Below, piece by piece: positions 28,704 through 35,293 of a DNA stretch of 64,000 nucleotides. Each line of letters begins with the position of its first letter. The first letter of the stretch is position 1. The translations under genes and the position numbers were made by a program. The stretch covers positions 1,943,227 through 2,007,226 of the forward strand of contig NZ_CP101161.1 of NCBI RefSeq assembly GCF_024298865.1, given 5' to 3'. The notes under the pieces were generated by a model that was not told the origin of the DNA, ran no database searches, and saw nothing but the letters and a program-made list of their open reading frames with translations. Origin of the DNA: Halorarius halobius (GTDB taxonomy: Archaea > Halobacteriota > Halobacteria > Halobacteriales > Haloarculaceae).

Positions 28704-29842
28704 AGTTCGCCCAGTTTCCGGAGGAGCTGTCCCTCGTACTCCTCGTCGGCCTGCACGCCTTTCAGTTCGATGACGTTGCGTTCGAGTTTGTCGAGCGCGA
28801 CGTTGAACGCGGACTCGGCGCCGTACCCCTCGCCGGTGCCGGCGACCTGCCCGACGTTCGTCCGCAGACGGATCTGACAGTAGATGAGCGGCGTGCCCCG
28901 GAGCTTCTCCTTGTGTTGGTTGAACCGGACGTGGGCGTGCTGGACCTGCATCTCCTGGTACTTGTCGGAGACCTCCTCGATGGAGGCGCGGACCTCCTCC
29001 CGGGAGAGCGTGTCGAGGACCTCGACGTTCGTTATCTGGACGTCCATGTGGTCCTCCTCGGTGTAGGTGAGCGCGCGCAGTACGTCGGTCTTGGTGACGA
29101 TGCCGGCGACGAGGCGGTCGTCGTCCTCGGGGGTGACGACGAGGCCGCCGTAGCCACTGTCGAGCATCCCCTCGACGGCGTCGCGGACGCTGTCGCCGAT
29201 GGTCGCCGTCTCGACGGGGCTGTTCATCACGTCGTACACCGGCAGATCGAGGATGCGTTCGATGTCGCCCGCGCGGTCCCCGCGGGTCGCCTTGTCCATG
29301 TCGCGGACGACCACGTCGACGACGTCGTGGGTGGTCACCAGCCCCGTCAGGTAGCCGTTCTCGTTGAGGACCGGCACCCGGGAGATGCCGTTCTCCCGCA
29401 TCTTGTTGATGACCTGGCCGACCGTCGCGTCCTCGGTGAGGCTGACGACGTCCTCGGAGTAGATATCCTCGACCGCGAGCACGTCGAGGTTGTCGAGTAC
29501 CGCTTCCAGAAGCGAGTCAGCCGTGACGATACCCCACAGCGAGTCGCCCTCGAACACGGGTGCGACCTTCACGCCACCCTCGACCAGCATGCGCGCGACG
29601 TCGCGGACGCCGTCCTGTTTGTTCACCTTCGGCGCGGAGCGCATCATCGCGCTCGCCTTGGTGTTGTCCTCGACGTGCGACTGCAGCAGCTGTTTCTCGG
29701 TGATGACTCCCTCGTAGCTCCCGTCGTCGGTGACGATGACGCCCTTCTGGTTCTCTCGCTCCAGCAGCGACCGGACCTTCCCGAGTCGCTCGTCCACGTC
29801 GACCTCGCTGAACTCGCGGGTCGCGATGTCTTCGATATCCAT
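28700..29842 (-). CDS. Four-CBS-domain protein with C-terminal ribosome-hibernation-like domain
   Basis: The 380-residue protein has four CBS motifs in tandem (residues about 1-270; examples KGVIVTDDGSYEGVITEKQL, GISRVPVLNENGYLTGLVTT), which usually bind adenine nucleotides. The C-terminal 115 residues (from MDVQITNVEVLDTLSREEV through HAHVRFNQHKEKLRG to AFNVALDKLERNVIELKG) resemble the S30AE/HPF-type ribosome dimerisation domain: a beta-alpha-beta-beta-beta-alpha pattern ending in a DKLER helix. This suggests nucleotide-sensitive control of ribosome dormancy, which is an inference. The minus-strand promoter box TCAATAACG (29876-29884) lies upstream. Confidence 0.75.
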   Translation of the reverse strand: MDIEDIATREFSEVDVDERLGKVRSLLERENQKGVIVTDDGSYEGVITEKQLLQSHVEDNTKASAMMRSAPKVNKQDGVRDVARMLVEGGVKVAPVFEGDSLWGIVTADSLLEAVLDNLDVLAVEDIYSEDVVSLTEDATVGQVINKMRENGISRVPVLNENGYLTGLVTTHDVVDVVVRDMDKATRGDRAGDIERILDLPVYDVMNSPVETATIGDSVRDAVEGMLDSGYGGLVVTPEDDDRLVAGIVTKTDVLRALTYTEEDHMDVQITNVEVLDTLSREEVRASIEEVSDKYQEMQVQHAHVRFNQHKEKLRGTPLIYCQIRLRTNVGQVAGTGEGYGAESAFNVALDKLERNVIELKGVQADEEYEGQLLRKLGEL

Positions 29843-30007
29843 CTATATCCCTCTTCTCGGCGCTTCGCCACGAGCGTTATTGAAACTTGATGCCCGCCGC
29901 GAGCGTGATATCACGGCTCTATGGGACGGAGCGGCACGGCCCAACCGGCCGCTCGCGGACACGCCGTCGCGGCGGGGCCGCCGCTGGTGGGTGGGTGCCG
30001 AAGGAAG
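29843..30007. other. Intergenic region between CBS-HPF gene and tRNA-Val
   Basis: This 165-base gap holds the CBS-HPF promoter and then a GC-rich run (29930-30000) lying downstream of the tRNA 3' end. I see no second copy of the tRNA 3' end, no integrase gene and no credible ORF. Confidence 0.4.
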
Positions 30008-30082
30008 TGGGTTCGGGCGGATTTGAACCGCCGGCCTCCTCCATGTCAAGGAGGTGTCATAACCAGCCTAGACCACGAACCC
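30008..30082 (-). tRNA. tRNA-Val (GAC)
   Basis: The minus strand folds as a complete cloverleaf: acceptor GGGTTCG pairs with CGAACCC, the anticodon stem CCTCC/GGAGG encloses the loop TTGACAT with anticodon GAC, and the T arm is GGCGG-TTCAAAT-CCGCC. GAC reads GUC and GUU valine codons. Position 30008 is the discriminator base; CCA is not encoded. There is no intron. A weak TATA-like box (30119-30127, minus strand) lies upstream. Confidence 0.95.
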
Positions 30083-30172
30083 GTGCTGGTCTGCTCGCAT
30101 CACGACGTAGCCCGGTGGTACAATTGAAGGTTTCGGAAGTCGGTCCACCGTGAGTGTCGGTCCCACCCCGGG

Positions 30173-30311
30173 CTTTATGTTGAGATGTTCGGCCACAAGT
30201 TATATGTCCGCCTGTTAGTGGGTGTCATGGGGCGTTCCGACGGGTGAATCGGTTCCCACTCATAGAAGGGTTACTTATTACATAGGGATAAAAGCCCCCG
30301 GATTCCCGGGG
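30173..30311 (+). promoter_or_regulatory. Multi-promoter leader region upstream of secreted protein A
   Basis: Between tRNA-Val and the first secreted-protein gene there are several TATA-like boxes on the plus strand: CTTTATG at 30173-30179, TTATATG at 30200-30206, TTACTTATTACATA at 30271-30284 and GATAAAAG at 30288-30295. A perfect 6-bp hairpin (CCCCGG, loop ATTC, CCGGGG) spans 30296-30311. The stretch 30207-30349 has no ORF and could be a long leader or a small RNA. Confidence 0.4.
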
Positions 30312-30328
30312 TAAGAGTCAGGGGAGAG

Positions 30329-30348
30329 TAGGAGGGTAGTAGGTGGTA
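30329..30348 (+). promoter_or_regulatory. Purine-rich ribosome binding region of secreted protein A
   Basis: GGAGGG at 30331-30336 and AGGTGG at 30341-30346 precede the ATG at 30350. Both complement the 3' end of archaeal 16S rRNA. Most neighbouring genes look leaderless, so a Shine-Dalgarno-bearing leader is unusual here and supports the chosen start. Confidence 0.45.
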
Positions 30349-30349
30349 G

Positions 30350-31690
30350 ATGACGCACAAGCAACTGACCCGTATCGCAACCACGATCATGACGCTCGTC
30401 GTCGTGCTGTCGATGGTCACGGCGCCGGTGGCCGCGGCCGACGGCGACGACGGTGAGGACGACGACGGTCTCCTCACCAACACGACCGAATCGGTGACGG
30501 ACACGGTCGATTCGACGACCGACCTCGTGTCCAACACGTCCGACTCGGTGACGGACACGGTCGACTCGACGGCCGAGACGGTCGATTCGACGACGGACCC
30601 GGCCACCGACCCGGTCACGGAGGCACCGGGCGCGGACACGGTGACGGACGGGGTCTCCGACACCGTCACGAAGACGACCGATACGGTCGAGGGGACCACC
30701 GACCGCCTCCCCGGTACCGAGCGCCTCGGTGACGTGAGCAACCCCGACGAGATCGCGTTCAGCGAACTTCCGTCGGCCGACAACCTCGTCGACCCCGAAT
30801 CGAATCCGGTTCCCTCGCCCGGCGAGGGGTCCGCTTCCCTGTCGACGCTGGAGCAGACCGCGAAAACCGGCCAGCTCCCCGTCGGCATCGAGGACCTGCC
30901 GTTCGAGTCCACGCCGGTGACCGGCGACAACGCGCCCATCGAGCCGGAGGACTCGCCGTACGGCTCCGACGGCGTGGGCAACTTCGACGCCTGTGCGCTC
31001 CCGGTCAACGACGAGGACCTGCCGCTCGATTCGGTGCCCGGTCCGGGTGACCTCCCGGTCTCGCCGCCGGGCGTTCCGACGGACCTGCTGACGCCGAGTG
31101 CAGTCGCCGGGCTGGCGTTCGGCACGGCGCCGAAGCCGTGTACCGTGTACGACCCCCACGACCCGTTCGTCGACCCGACCGAGATTCCGGAGGACCCCTC
31201 GGCGAGTCTGGGTTCCGACACTCTCGATGCCGGGGCGGATGGGTTCGTGTACGGGGGCAACTCCAGAGGTGAGCTGTACAACGCGTCTCAGTACGGTGCC
31301 TGGACCGTCGGTGCGAGCCCCGACTCTGTTGGAACCTTCCAGCAGTTCGGCATCGACAACGGCGCGAACGAGCGCTCCAAGTACGTCTACGTCTACAACT
31401 TCCGGAGCACCAACTTCAGCGACCGGTCCACCGAGGGCCAGACGAGCGTCGCCGTCCTGAGCAAGGAGGTCGGGCTCGCGCTCTCCTGTCAGAGCGACCT
31501 GGCGAACGCCTCCGTGAACTTCGAACAGCCGTCGAAGGGCGGCCCCTGCTCGTACGAACTGATCGGGCTCCCGTCGCTACCGGTCGGCCCGCAGACCGTG
31601 TTCGACGCCCTCGAGGAGCCGCCGGAGCCGCCGGAACTCCCGGGCATCGGCGGCCTGCCCCTGAACTCGGACTCGCTGGCCAACCTCTGA
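30350..31690 (+). CDS. Secreted protein A with four-cysteine module, unknown
   Basis: The 446-residue protein begins with a Sec-type signal peptide (hydrophobic TIMTLVVVLSMVTAPVAA, cleavage near residue 30). Residues about 40-115 form a low-complexity Thr/Asp/Ser tract with repeated TDTVDSTT-like units. The C-terminal half carries one copy of a module shared twice by protein B: Cys215, Cys264, YDPHDPFVDPTEIPEDPSAS, WTVGASPDSVGTFQQ, Cys380 and Cys400. Several N-glycosylation sequons (NTT, NTS, NAS, NFS) are present. There is no C-terminal membrane helix or PGF-CTERM tag, so it may be released or bound to the S-layer. I recognise no family. Confidence 0.75.
   Translation: MTHKQLTRIATTIMTLVVVLSMVTAPVAAADGDDGEDDDGLLTNTTESVTDTVDSTTDLVSNTSDSVTDTVDSTAETVDSTTDPATDPVTEAPGADTVTDGVSDTVTKTTDTVEGTTDRLPGTERLGDVSNPDEIAFSELPSADNLVDPESNPVPSPGEGSASLSTLEQTAKTGQLPVGIEDLPFESTPVTGDNAPIEPEDSPYGSDGVGNFDACALPVNDEDLPLDSVPGPGDLPVSPPGVPTDLLTPSAVAGLAFGTAPKPCTVYDPHDPFVDPTEIPEDPSASLGSDTLDAGADGFVYGGNSRGELYNASQYGAWTVGASPDSVGTFQQFGIDNGANERSKYVYVYNFRSTNFSDRSTEGQTSVAVLSKEVGLALSCQSDLANASVNFEQPSKGGPCSYELIGLPSLPVGPQTVFDALEEPPEPPELPGIGGLPLNSDSLANL
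30992..31549 (+). repeat. Four-Cys module in protein A
   Basis: This spans Cys215 to Cys400 of protein A. Cys-to-Cys distances are 49, 116 and 20 residues. The middle distance, the DP-rich segment after the second Cys and the VGASPDSV motif match both modules of protein B. Confidence 0.55.
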
Positions 31691-31804
31691 CCGGCTGACC
31701 GGCCGGCCGTCGACCGACGCCGTTTCTGCGACCGTTTTTCCACCCCCGGCAGTTCCGACTCCGTCAGGCGTCGACGCCGACGTTTGGACGGTTTCGTCAG
31801 TTTC
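31691..31804 (+). terminator. Probable T-rich transcription terminator after protein A
   Basis: A GC-rich palindromic stretch (about 31692-31715, CCGGCTGACCGGCCGGCC) is followed by GTTTCTGCG and a TTTTT run at 31735-31739, the usual archaeal termination signal. Confidence 0.4.
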
Positions 31805-31811
31805 TATTTAA
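31805..31811 (+). promoter_or_regulatory. TATA box of secreted protein B gene
   Basis: TATTTAA lies 28-34 bases before the ATG at 31839. This spacing fits a leaderless start at 31839 and rules against the in-frame GTG at 31815, which would fall before the predicted transcription start. Confidence 0.6.
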
Positions 31812-31838
31812 GGGGTGGACGGCATCCGCCGAACGAGC

Positions 31839-33491
31839 ATGGACAGGCACGGGCAACGAGGAACCGATTATACGGCAACGAGGAACACAGCGAGAGCCAT
31901 CCTGACGCTTCTGGTGGCGGTCACCATGGTCGTGAGCGTGATCGCCGCACCAGTCGCGGCGGCCGACGGCGACGACGGCATCTCCGTCGGGGACGACGAC
32001 TCCGTGGGCGTCAGCGCCGACAACGACTCCGTGGGCGCCTCCGCGGGAGGTGACGACGTCTCCGTGAGCGACGACGGCGTCGAGACGGAGACAGCCGGGT
32101 CCCTGGAGTCCGGCGACACCAGCGACGCGTCGGTCGGTGGGTCGACGGACGACGTCGAGTCCGGTTCTACCGACGACGCCACGGACGGGGTCGCCACCAC
32201 CCGGAGCGACGACGAGGAACTCCCGTACAACTACTCGGACATCCCGCTATCCCTCATTCCGGTGGACCTCTGTCGAGGTCCGCCGGAGGCACCGGAGCCG
32301 CCGGCCGACCCGACGGACCCACCGGAGCCGGTCCCGTCGCCGGGCGTTCCGGTGGACCCGACGAACCCGCCGAGTCCGCCGCTGTCGCAGTGTGACGCGT
32401 TCGACCCGTACGACCCGCCGTTCGACCCGACGGACCTGCCGGACGACCCCTCGGCCGACTACGAGGTGTACGAACGGGAGGTCGCGTCCGACGGCGTCGA
32501 CGTCGTCCTCGGCGGCGAGGCCAGCCCGGACAGCCACTACCCGAGCGGTGGTAGCGTCATCGTCGTCGGGGCGTCACCGGACAGCGTCACCGTCGGCCAG
32601 CAGACCGTCGGTACCGACGGTCGGAAGGGGTACATCGTGTTCACGGCCGTGAACTACCAGCCGGGGACGAAGAACGGCTCCGTTCGGGTCGGGACGCTCG
32701 CCGTCGGCAAGGCGGCCGGCGCGAGTCTCGTCTGTGACGGGCAGGCCTGTCGGTTCAGCCAGTCGGCCGTGCCGGCCGACGGCCGGACCGTCCCGACGGG
32801 CGGTGGCAACGACAGCGGTGGCGGCTCGCCGCTGTCGCCGGAGCCGCCGGCCGAGATTCCGTGTTCGCCGCCGGTCGGTCCGGGCGACGCGCCCGAACCG
32901 CCGGCGGACCCGACGGACCCGCCGGAGCCGCTCCCGTCGCCGCCGGACGTCCCGGTCGACCCGACGAACCCGCCGAGTCCCCCCGCGGGACCGTGTGACG
33001 TCTACGATCCGAACGACCCGCCGAGCCTGAACCCGAACCCGGGTTACGGCTACACCGTCTACGAACTCGGTCCGAACGGGACCCTCCTCGGAGCCACGGG
33101 GACGTACAACGAGTCCGGCGGACCCGGTGGTGCCGCTCTGGTCGGCGCGAGCAACGAGGACGACCGGGCTGGTGTCGGCACGTACGCGGCCGGGAGCGAC
33201 GGCCAGAAGCCGTTCATGACGCTGGTCAACGTGGGCGTCGACCCGAACTCCCTCACCCGGGTCGGGCTGACGGGCTACCAGCTCGAGGGCGGCACGGTCG
33301 TCTCCGTCGACGCGTTCGGCAAGCAGACCGGCGTCGCCGCGATGTGTGACGGCGAGTTCTGTTATCTGAGCCAGTCGGCCGTGCCGGCCGACGACCGGAA
33401 AGTCCGCATCGCCACGGAGGACGCCGACGAAAGCGACGGCGCCGCCGACACGATGAGCGAGTGGGCACGCGACACCGCTGACGACCAGTGA
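31839..33491 (+). CDS. Secreted protein B with two four-cysteine modules, unknown
   Basis: The 550-residue protein has a signal peptide (AILTLLVAVTMVVSVIAAPV, cleavage near residue 39, then AADGDDG as in protein A). An acidic Ser/Gly/Asp tract covers about residues 40-135. Two tandem modules follow, with Cys145/185/299/304 and Cys342/386/503/508. Each opens with a Pro-rich stretch containing EPPADPTDPPEP and VPVDPTNPPSPP, continues with a DP-x-DP segment and a VGAS-type strand region, and ends CDG-x-x-C followed by SQSAVPAD. There is no C-terminal anchor. It is a paralogue of protein A and I recognise no family; a surface or matrix role is inference only. Confidence 0.75.
   Translation: MDRHGQRGTDYTATRNTARAILTLLVAVTMVVSVIAAPVAAADGDDGISVGDDDSVGVSADNDSVGASAGGDDVSVSDDGVETETAGSLESGDTSDASVGGSTDDVESGSTDDATDGVATTRSDDEELPYNYSDIPLSLIPVDLCRGPPEAPEPPADPTDPPEPVPSPGVPVDPTNPPSPPLSQCDAFDPYDPPFDPTDLPDDPSADYEVYEREVASDGVDVVLGGEASPDSHYPSGGSVIVVGASPDSVTVGQQTVGTDGRKGYIVFTAVNYQPGTKNGSVRVGTLAVGKAAGASLVCDGQACRFSQSAVPADGRTVPTGGGNDSGGGSPLSPEPPAEIPCSPPVGPGDAPEPPADPTDPPEPLPSPPDVPVDPTNPPSPPAGPCDVYDPNDPPSLNPNPGYGYTVYELGPNGTLLGATGTYNESGGPGGAALVGASNEDDRAGVGTYAAGSDGQKPFMTLVNVGVDPNSLTRVGLTGYQLEGGTVVSVDAFGKQTGVAAMCDGEFCYLSQSAVPADDRKVRIATEDADESDGAADTMSEWARDTADDQ
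32271..32750 (+). repeat. Module 1 of protein B
   Basis: This spans Cys145 to Cys304. Distances between successive Cys are 40, 114 and 5 residues. Protein and DNA resemble module 2; for example the SQSAVPAD coding stretch that follows is nearly identical. Confidence 0.65.
32862..33362 (+). repeat. Module 2 of protein B
   Basis: This spans Cys342 to Cys508, with Cys distances of 44, 117 and 5 residues. It starts 591 bases after module 1, so the gene grew by an internal tandem duplication of about 0.6 kb. Confidence 0.65.
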
Positions 33492-33549
33492 ACGGTCGCT
33501 CCCGGTGACGCCACCGGGTGTGGGCTGACGCCGCCCGTCTCCGGACGTG

Positions 33550-33558
33550 TTTTTCCTT
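33550..33558 (+). terminator. T-rich tract after protein B
   Basis: A run of pyrimidines containing five consecutive T follows the stop codon by about 60 bases, in the position of an archaeal terminator and ahead of the trp promoter. Confidence 0.4.
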
Positions 33559-33600
33559 CTCTCCGCGTCGTCCAGCGGCGACGCCGCGGGCCCGACACGC

Positions 33601-33606
33601 TTATTG
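33601..33606 (+). promoter_or_regulatory. TATA-like box of the trp operon
   Basis: TTATTG in the context ACGCTTATTGCG lies about 52-57 bases before the trpD ATG, placing the transcription start near 33626-33632. The same CGCTTATT-type box precedes the genes at 43692 and 45311. Confidence 0.5.
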
Positions 33607-33620
33607 CGATGCACACATTC

Positions 33621-33647
33621 GTACATCACAACGCAATAGCGTACATT
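33621..33647 (+). promoter_or_regulatory. Paired GTACAT boxes, candidate trp operator
   Basis: CGTACAT occurs twice, with GTACAT at 33621-33626 and again at 33641-33646, exactly 20 bases (two helical turns) apart and overlapping the predicted start of transcription. The core GTACA resembles the TGTACA box bound by the methanogen tryptophan regulator TrpY. A repressor-binding role is inferred. Confidence 0.4.
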
Positions 33648-33657
33648 GGTGACCAGT

Positions 33658-34668
33658 ATGCAGGAGTATATCGAGCGAGTGACGGAGGGCGAGGACCTGA
33701 GCCAGCACGAGGCGCGCGAGGCCGCACGGCTGGTGTTCGAGGAGGCGACGGAGACACAGATAGGCGCGCTTCTGACCGCGCTCCGGGCGAAAGGCGAGAC
33801 CGAGACCGAGATAGCCGGCTTCGCCGAGGGGATGCGCGGCGCGGCCCGAACCATCGACCCCGAGCGGGGGACGCTGGTCGACACCTGCGGGACGGGCGGC
33901 GACGACTACGACACCATCAACGTCTCGACGACGAGCGCGCTGGTCGTCGCGGGCGCCGGCGTGCCGGTCGCCAAACACGGCAACTACTCCGTCTCCTCGT
34001 CGTCGGGAAGTTCCGACGTGCTGGAGGAGGTGGGCGTCGACCTCGACTCCTCGCCCGAGGCGGTCGAGGAACTCGTCGAGCGGGCGGGCATCGGCTACAT
34101 GCACGCGCCCGCGTTCCATCCCGCGATGAAGGCGGTCATCGGGCCGCGGCGCGAACTCGGGATGCGGACCGTGTTCAACGTGCTGGGGCCGCTGACGAAC
34201 CCCGCGGGCGCGGACGCACAGGTCGTCGGCGTCTACGACCCCGAGTTGGTCCCCGTGCTCGCGCGGTCGTTGGCCCGACTCGACGTCGAGCACGCGCTCG
34301 TCGTTCACGGGGCGGGGCTTGACGAGATAGCCGTCCACGACGAGACCGTCGTCGCCGAAGTCGAGGGCGACGACGTGACCGAGTACACGCTGACGCCCGA
34401 AGAACTCGGGCTGGAGCGGTCGCCCATCGAGGCCATCGCGGGCGGCACGCCCGCGGAGAACGCCGCGGACCTCCGGGGCATCGTCGGCGGCGAGGTGGGG
34501 GGCGCGAAACGCGACGTCATCCTCGCGAACGCCGGGGCGGCCATCTACGTCGCGGGTGCGGCCGACACGCTCGCCGAAGGCGTCGACCGGGCGCGGGAGG
34601 CCATCGACGGCGGGGCGGCCGCGCACAAGCTCGCGGAGCTCCGGACCGAGGACGAGGTCGAAGCGTAG
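33658..34668 (+). CDS. trpD: Anthranilate phosphoribosyltransferase
   Basis: The 336-residue enzyme transfers the phosphoribosyl group of PRPP to anthranilate. The PRPP-binding motif is DTCGTGGDDYDTINVST, followed by KHGNYSVSSSSGSSDVLE, HAPAFHPAMKAVIGPRRELG and FNVLGPLTNPA. I chose ATG 33658; a GTG at 33646 would add four residues. It is the first gene of trpDFEG, one base from trpF. Confidence 0.95.
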   Translation: MQEYIERVTEGEDLSQHEAREAARLVFEEATETQIGALLTALRAKGETETEIAGFAEGMRGAARTIDPERGTLVDTCGTGGDDYDTINVSTTSALVVAGAGVPVAKHGNYSVSSSSGSSDVLEEVGVDLDSSPEAVEELVERAGIGYMHAPAFHPAMKAVIGPRRELGMRTVFNVLGPLTNPAGADAQVVGVYDPELVPVLARSLARLDVEHALVVHGAGLDEIAVHDETVVAEVEGDDVTEYTLTPEELGLERSPIEAIAGGTPAENAADLRGIVGGEVGGAKRDVILANAGAAIYVAGAADTLAEGVDRAREAIDGGAAAHKLAELRTEDEVEA

Positions 34669-34669
34669 G

Positions 34670-35293
34670 ATGGCCCGCGCGAAGGTGTGCGGTCTGACCC
34701 GCGAGGCCGACGTGCGGGCGGCCGTCGACGCGGGCGCCGACGCCGTCGGCTTCGTCGTGAACGTCGACGTGGAGACGCCCCGCGAGATTCCGCCGGCCCG
34801 CGCGGAGGAACTCGCCGCGACCGTTCCGCCCTTCGTGACGACGGTGCTGGTGACGATGCCCGACACCGCCGCCGAGGCGGTGACGCTGGCCGAACTCGTC
34901 GGCGCCGACGCCGTCCAGACCCACGGCCTGTCTCCGGCGGACGTCGGCGTCGTCGCCACGAGCTTTCACGGCCCGGTGATTCCCGCGGTCTCGTCCGACG
35001 AGGTGGCCGACTACGCGAACGTCGGCCACGCCCTGCTCGTGGACACGCCGAGCGAGGCGGGCGGGGGCGGCACCGGTCGCACCCACGACTGGGACGCCAC
35101 CCGCACGGCGACCGCCGACGTGGACCGACCCGTAATTCTGGCGGGCGGGCTCACTCCCGAGAACGTGCAGGCGGCCGTCGATGCGGTCGAGCCGTACGCC
35201 GTCGACGTGGCCTCGGGCGTCGAGGCGTCGGGCGGCGTGAAAGACCACGGCGCTGTCGAGCGGTTCGTCGCCCGTGCGGGAGGTGCGTCGTGA
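34670..35293 (+). CDS. trpF: Phosphoribosylanthranilate isomerase
   Basis: The 207-residue TIM barrel begins ARAKVCGLTREADVRAAVDAG with the catalytic Cys, and has DAVQTHGLS, an Asp in the LLVDTPS strand, PVILAGGLTPENV and VDVASGVEASGGVKD. It performs the Amadori rearrangement in tryptophan synthesis. Its stop overlaps the trpE GTG by four bases. Confidence 0.93.
   Translation: MARAKVCGLTREADVRAAVDAGADAVGFVVNVDVETPREIPPARAEELAATVPPFVTTVLVTMPDTAAEAVTLAELVGADAVQTHGLSPADVGVVATSFHGPVIPAVSSDEVADYANVGHALLVDTPSEAGGGGTGRTHDWDATRTATADVDRPVILAGGLTPENVQAAVDAVEPYAVDVASGVEASGGVKDHGAVERFVARAGGAS

Noticed and set aside
29843..30082. Genomic island inserted at tRNA-Val
   Set aside because: The unusual secreted genes are on the 5' side of the tRNA, there is no integrase, and no duplicated tRNA 3' end was seen.
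30479..30700. CRISPR-like repeats in protein A
   Set aside because: The repeated TCGGTGACGGACACGGTCGA-type units encode a Thr/Asp-rich protein tract, are in frame, and lack unique spacers of constant size.
31815..31838. GTG start of secreted protein B
   Set aside because: It lies only a few bases after the TATA box, ahead of the predicted transcription start; ATG 31839 has the right spacing.
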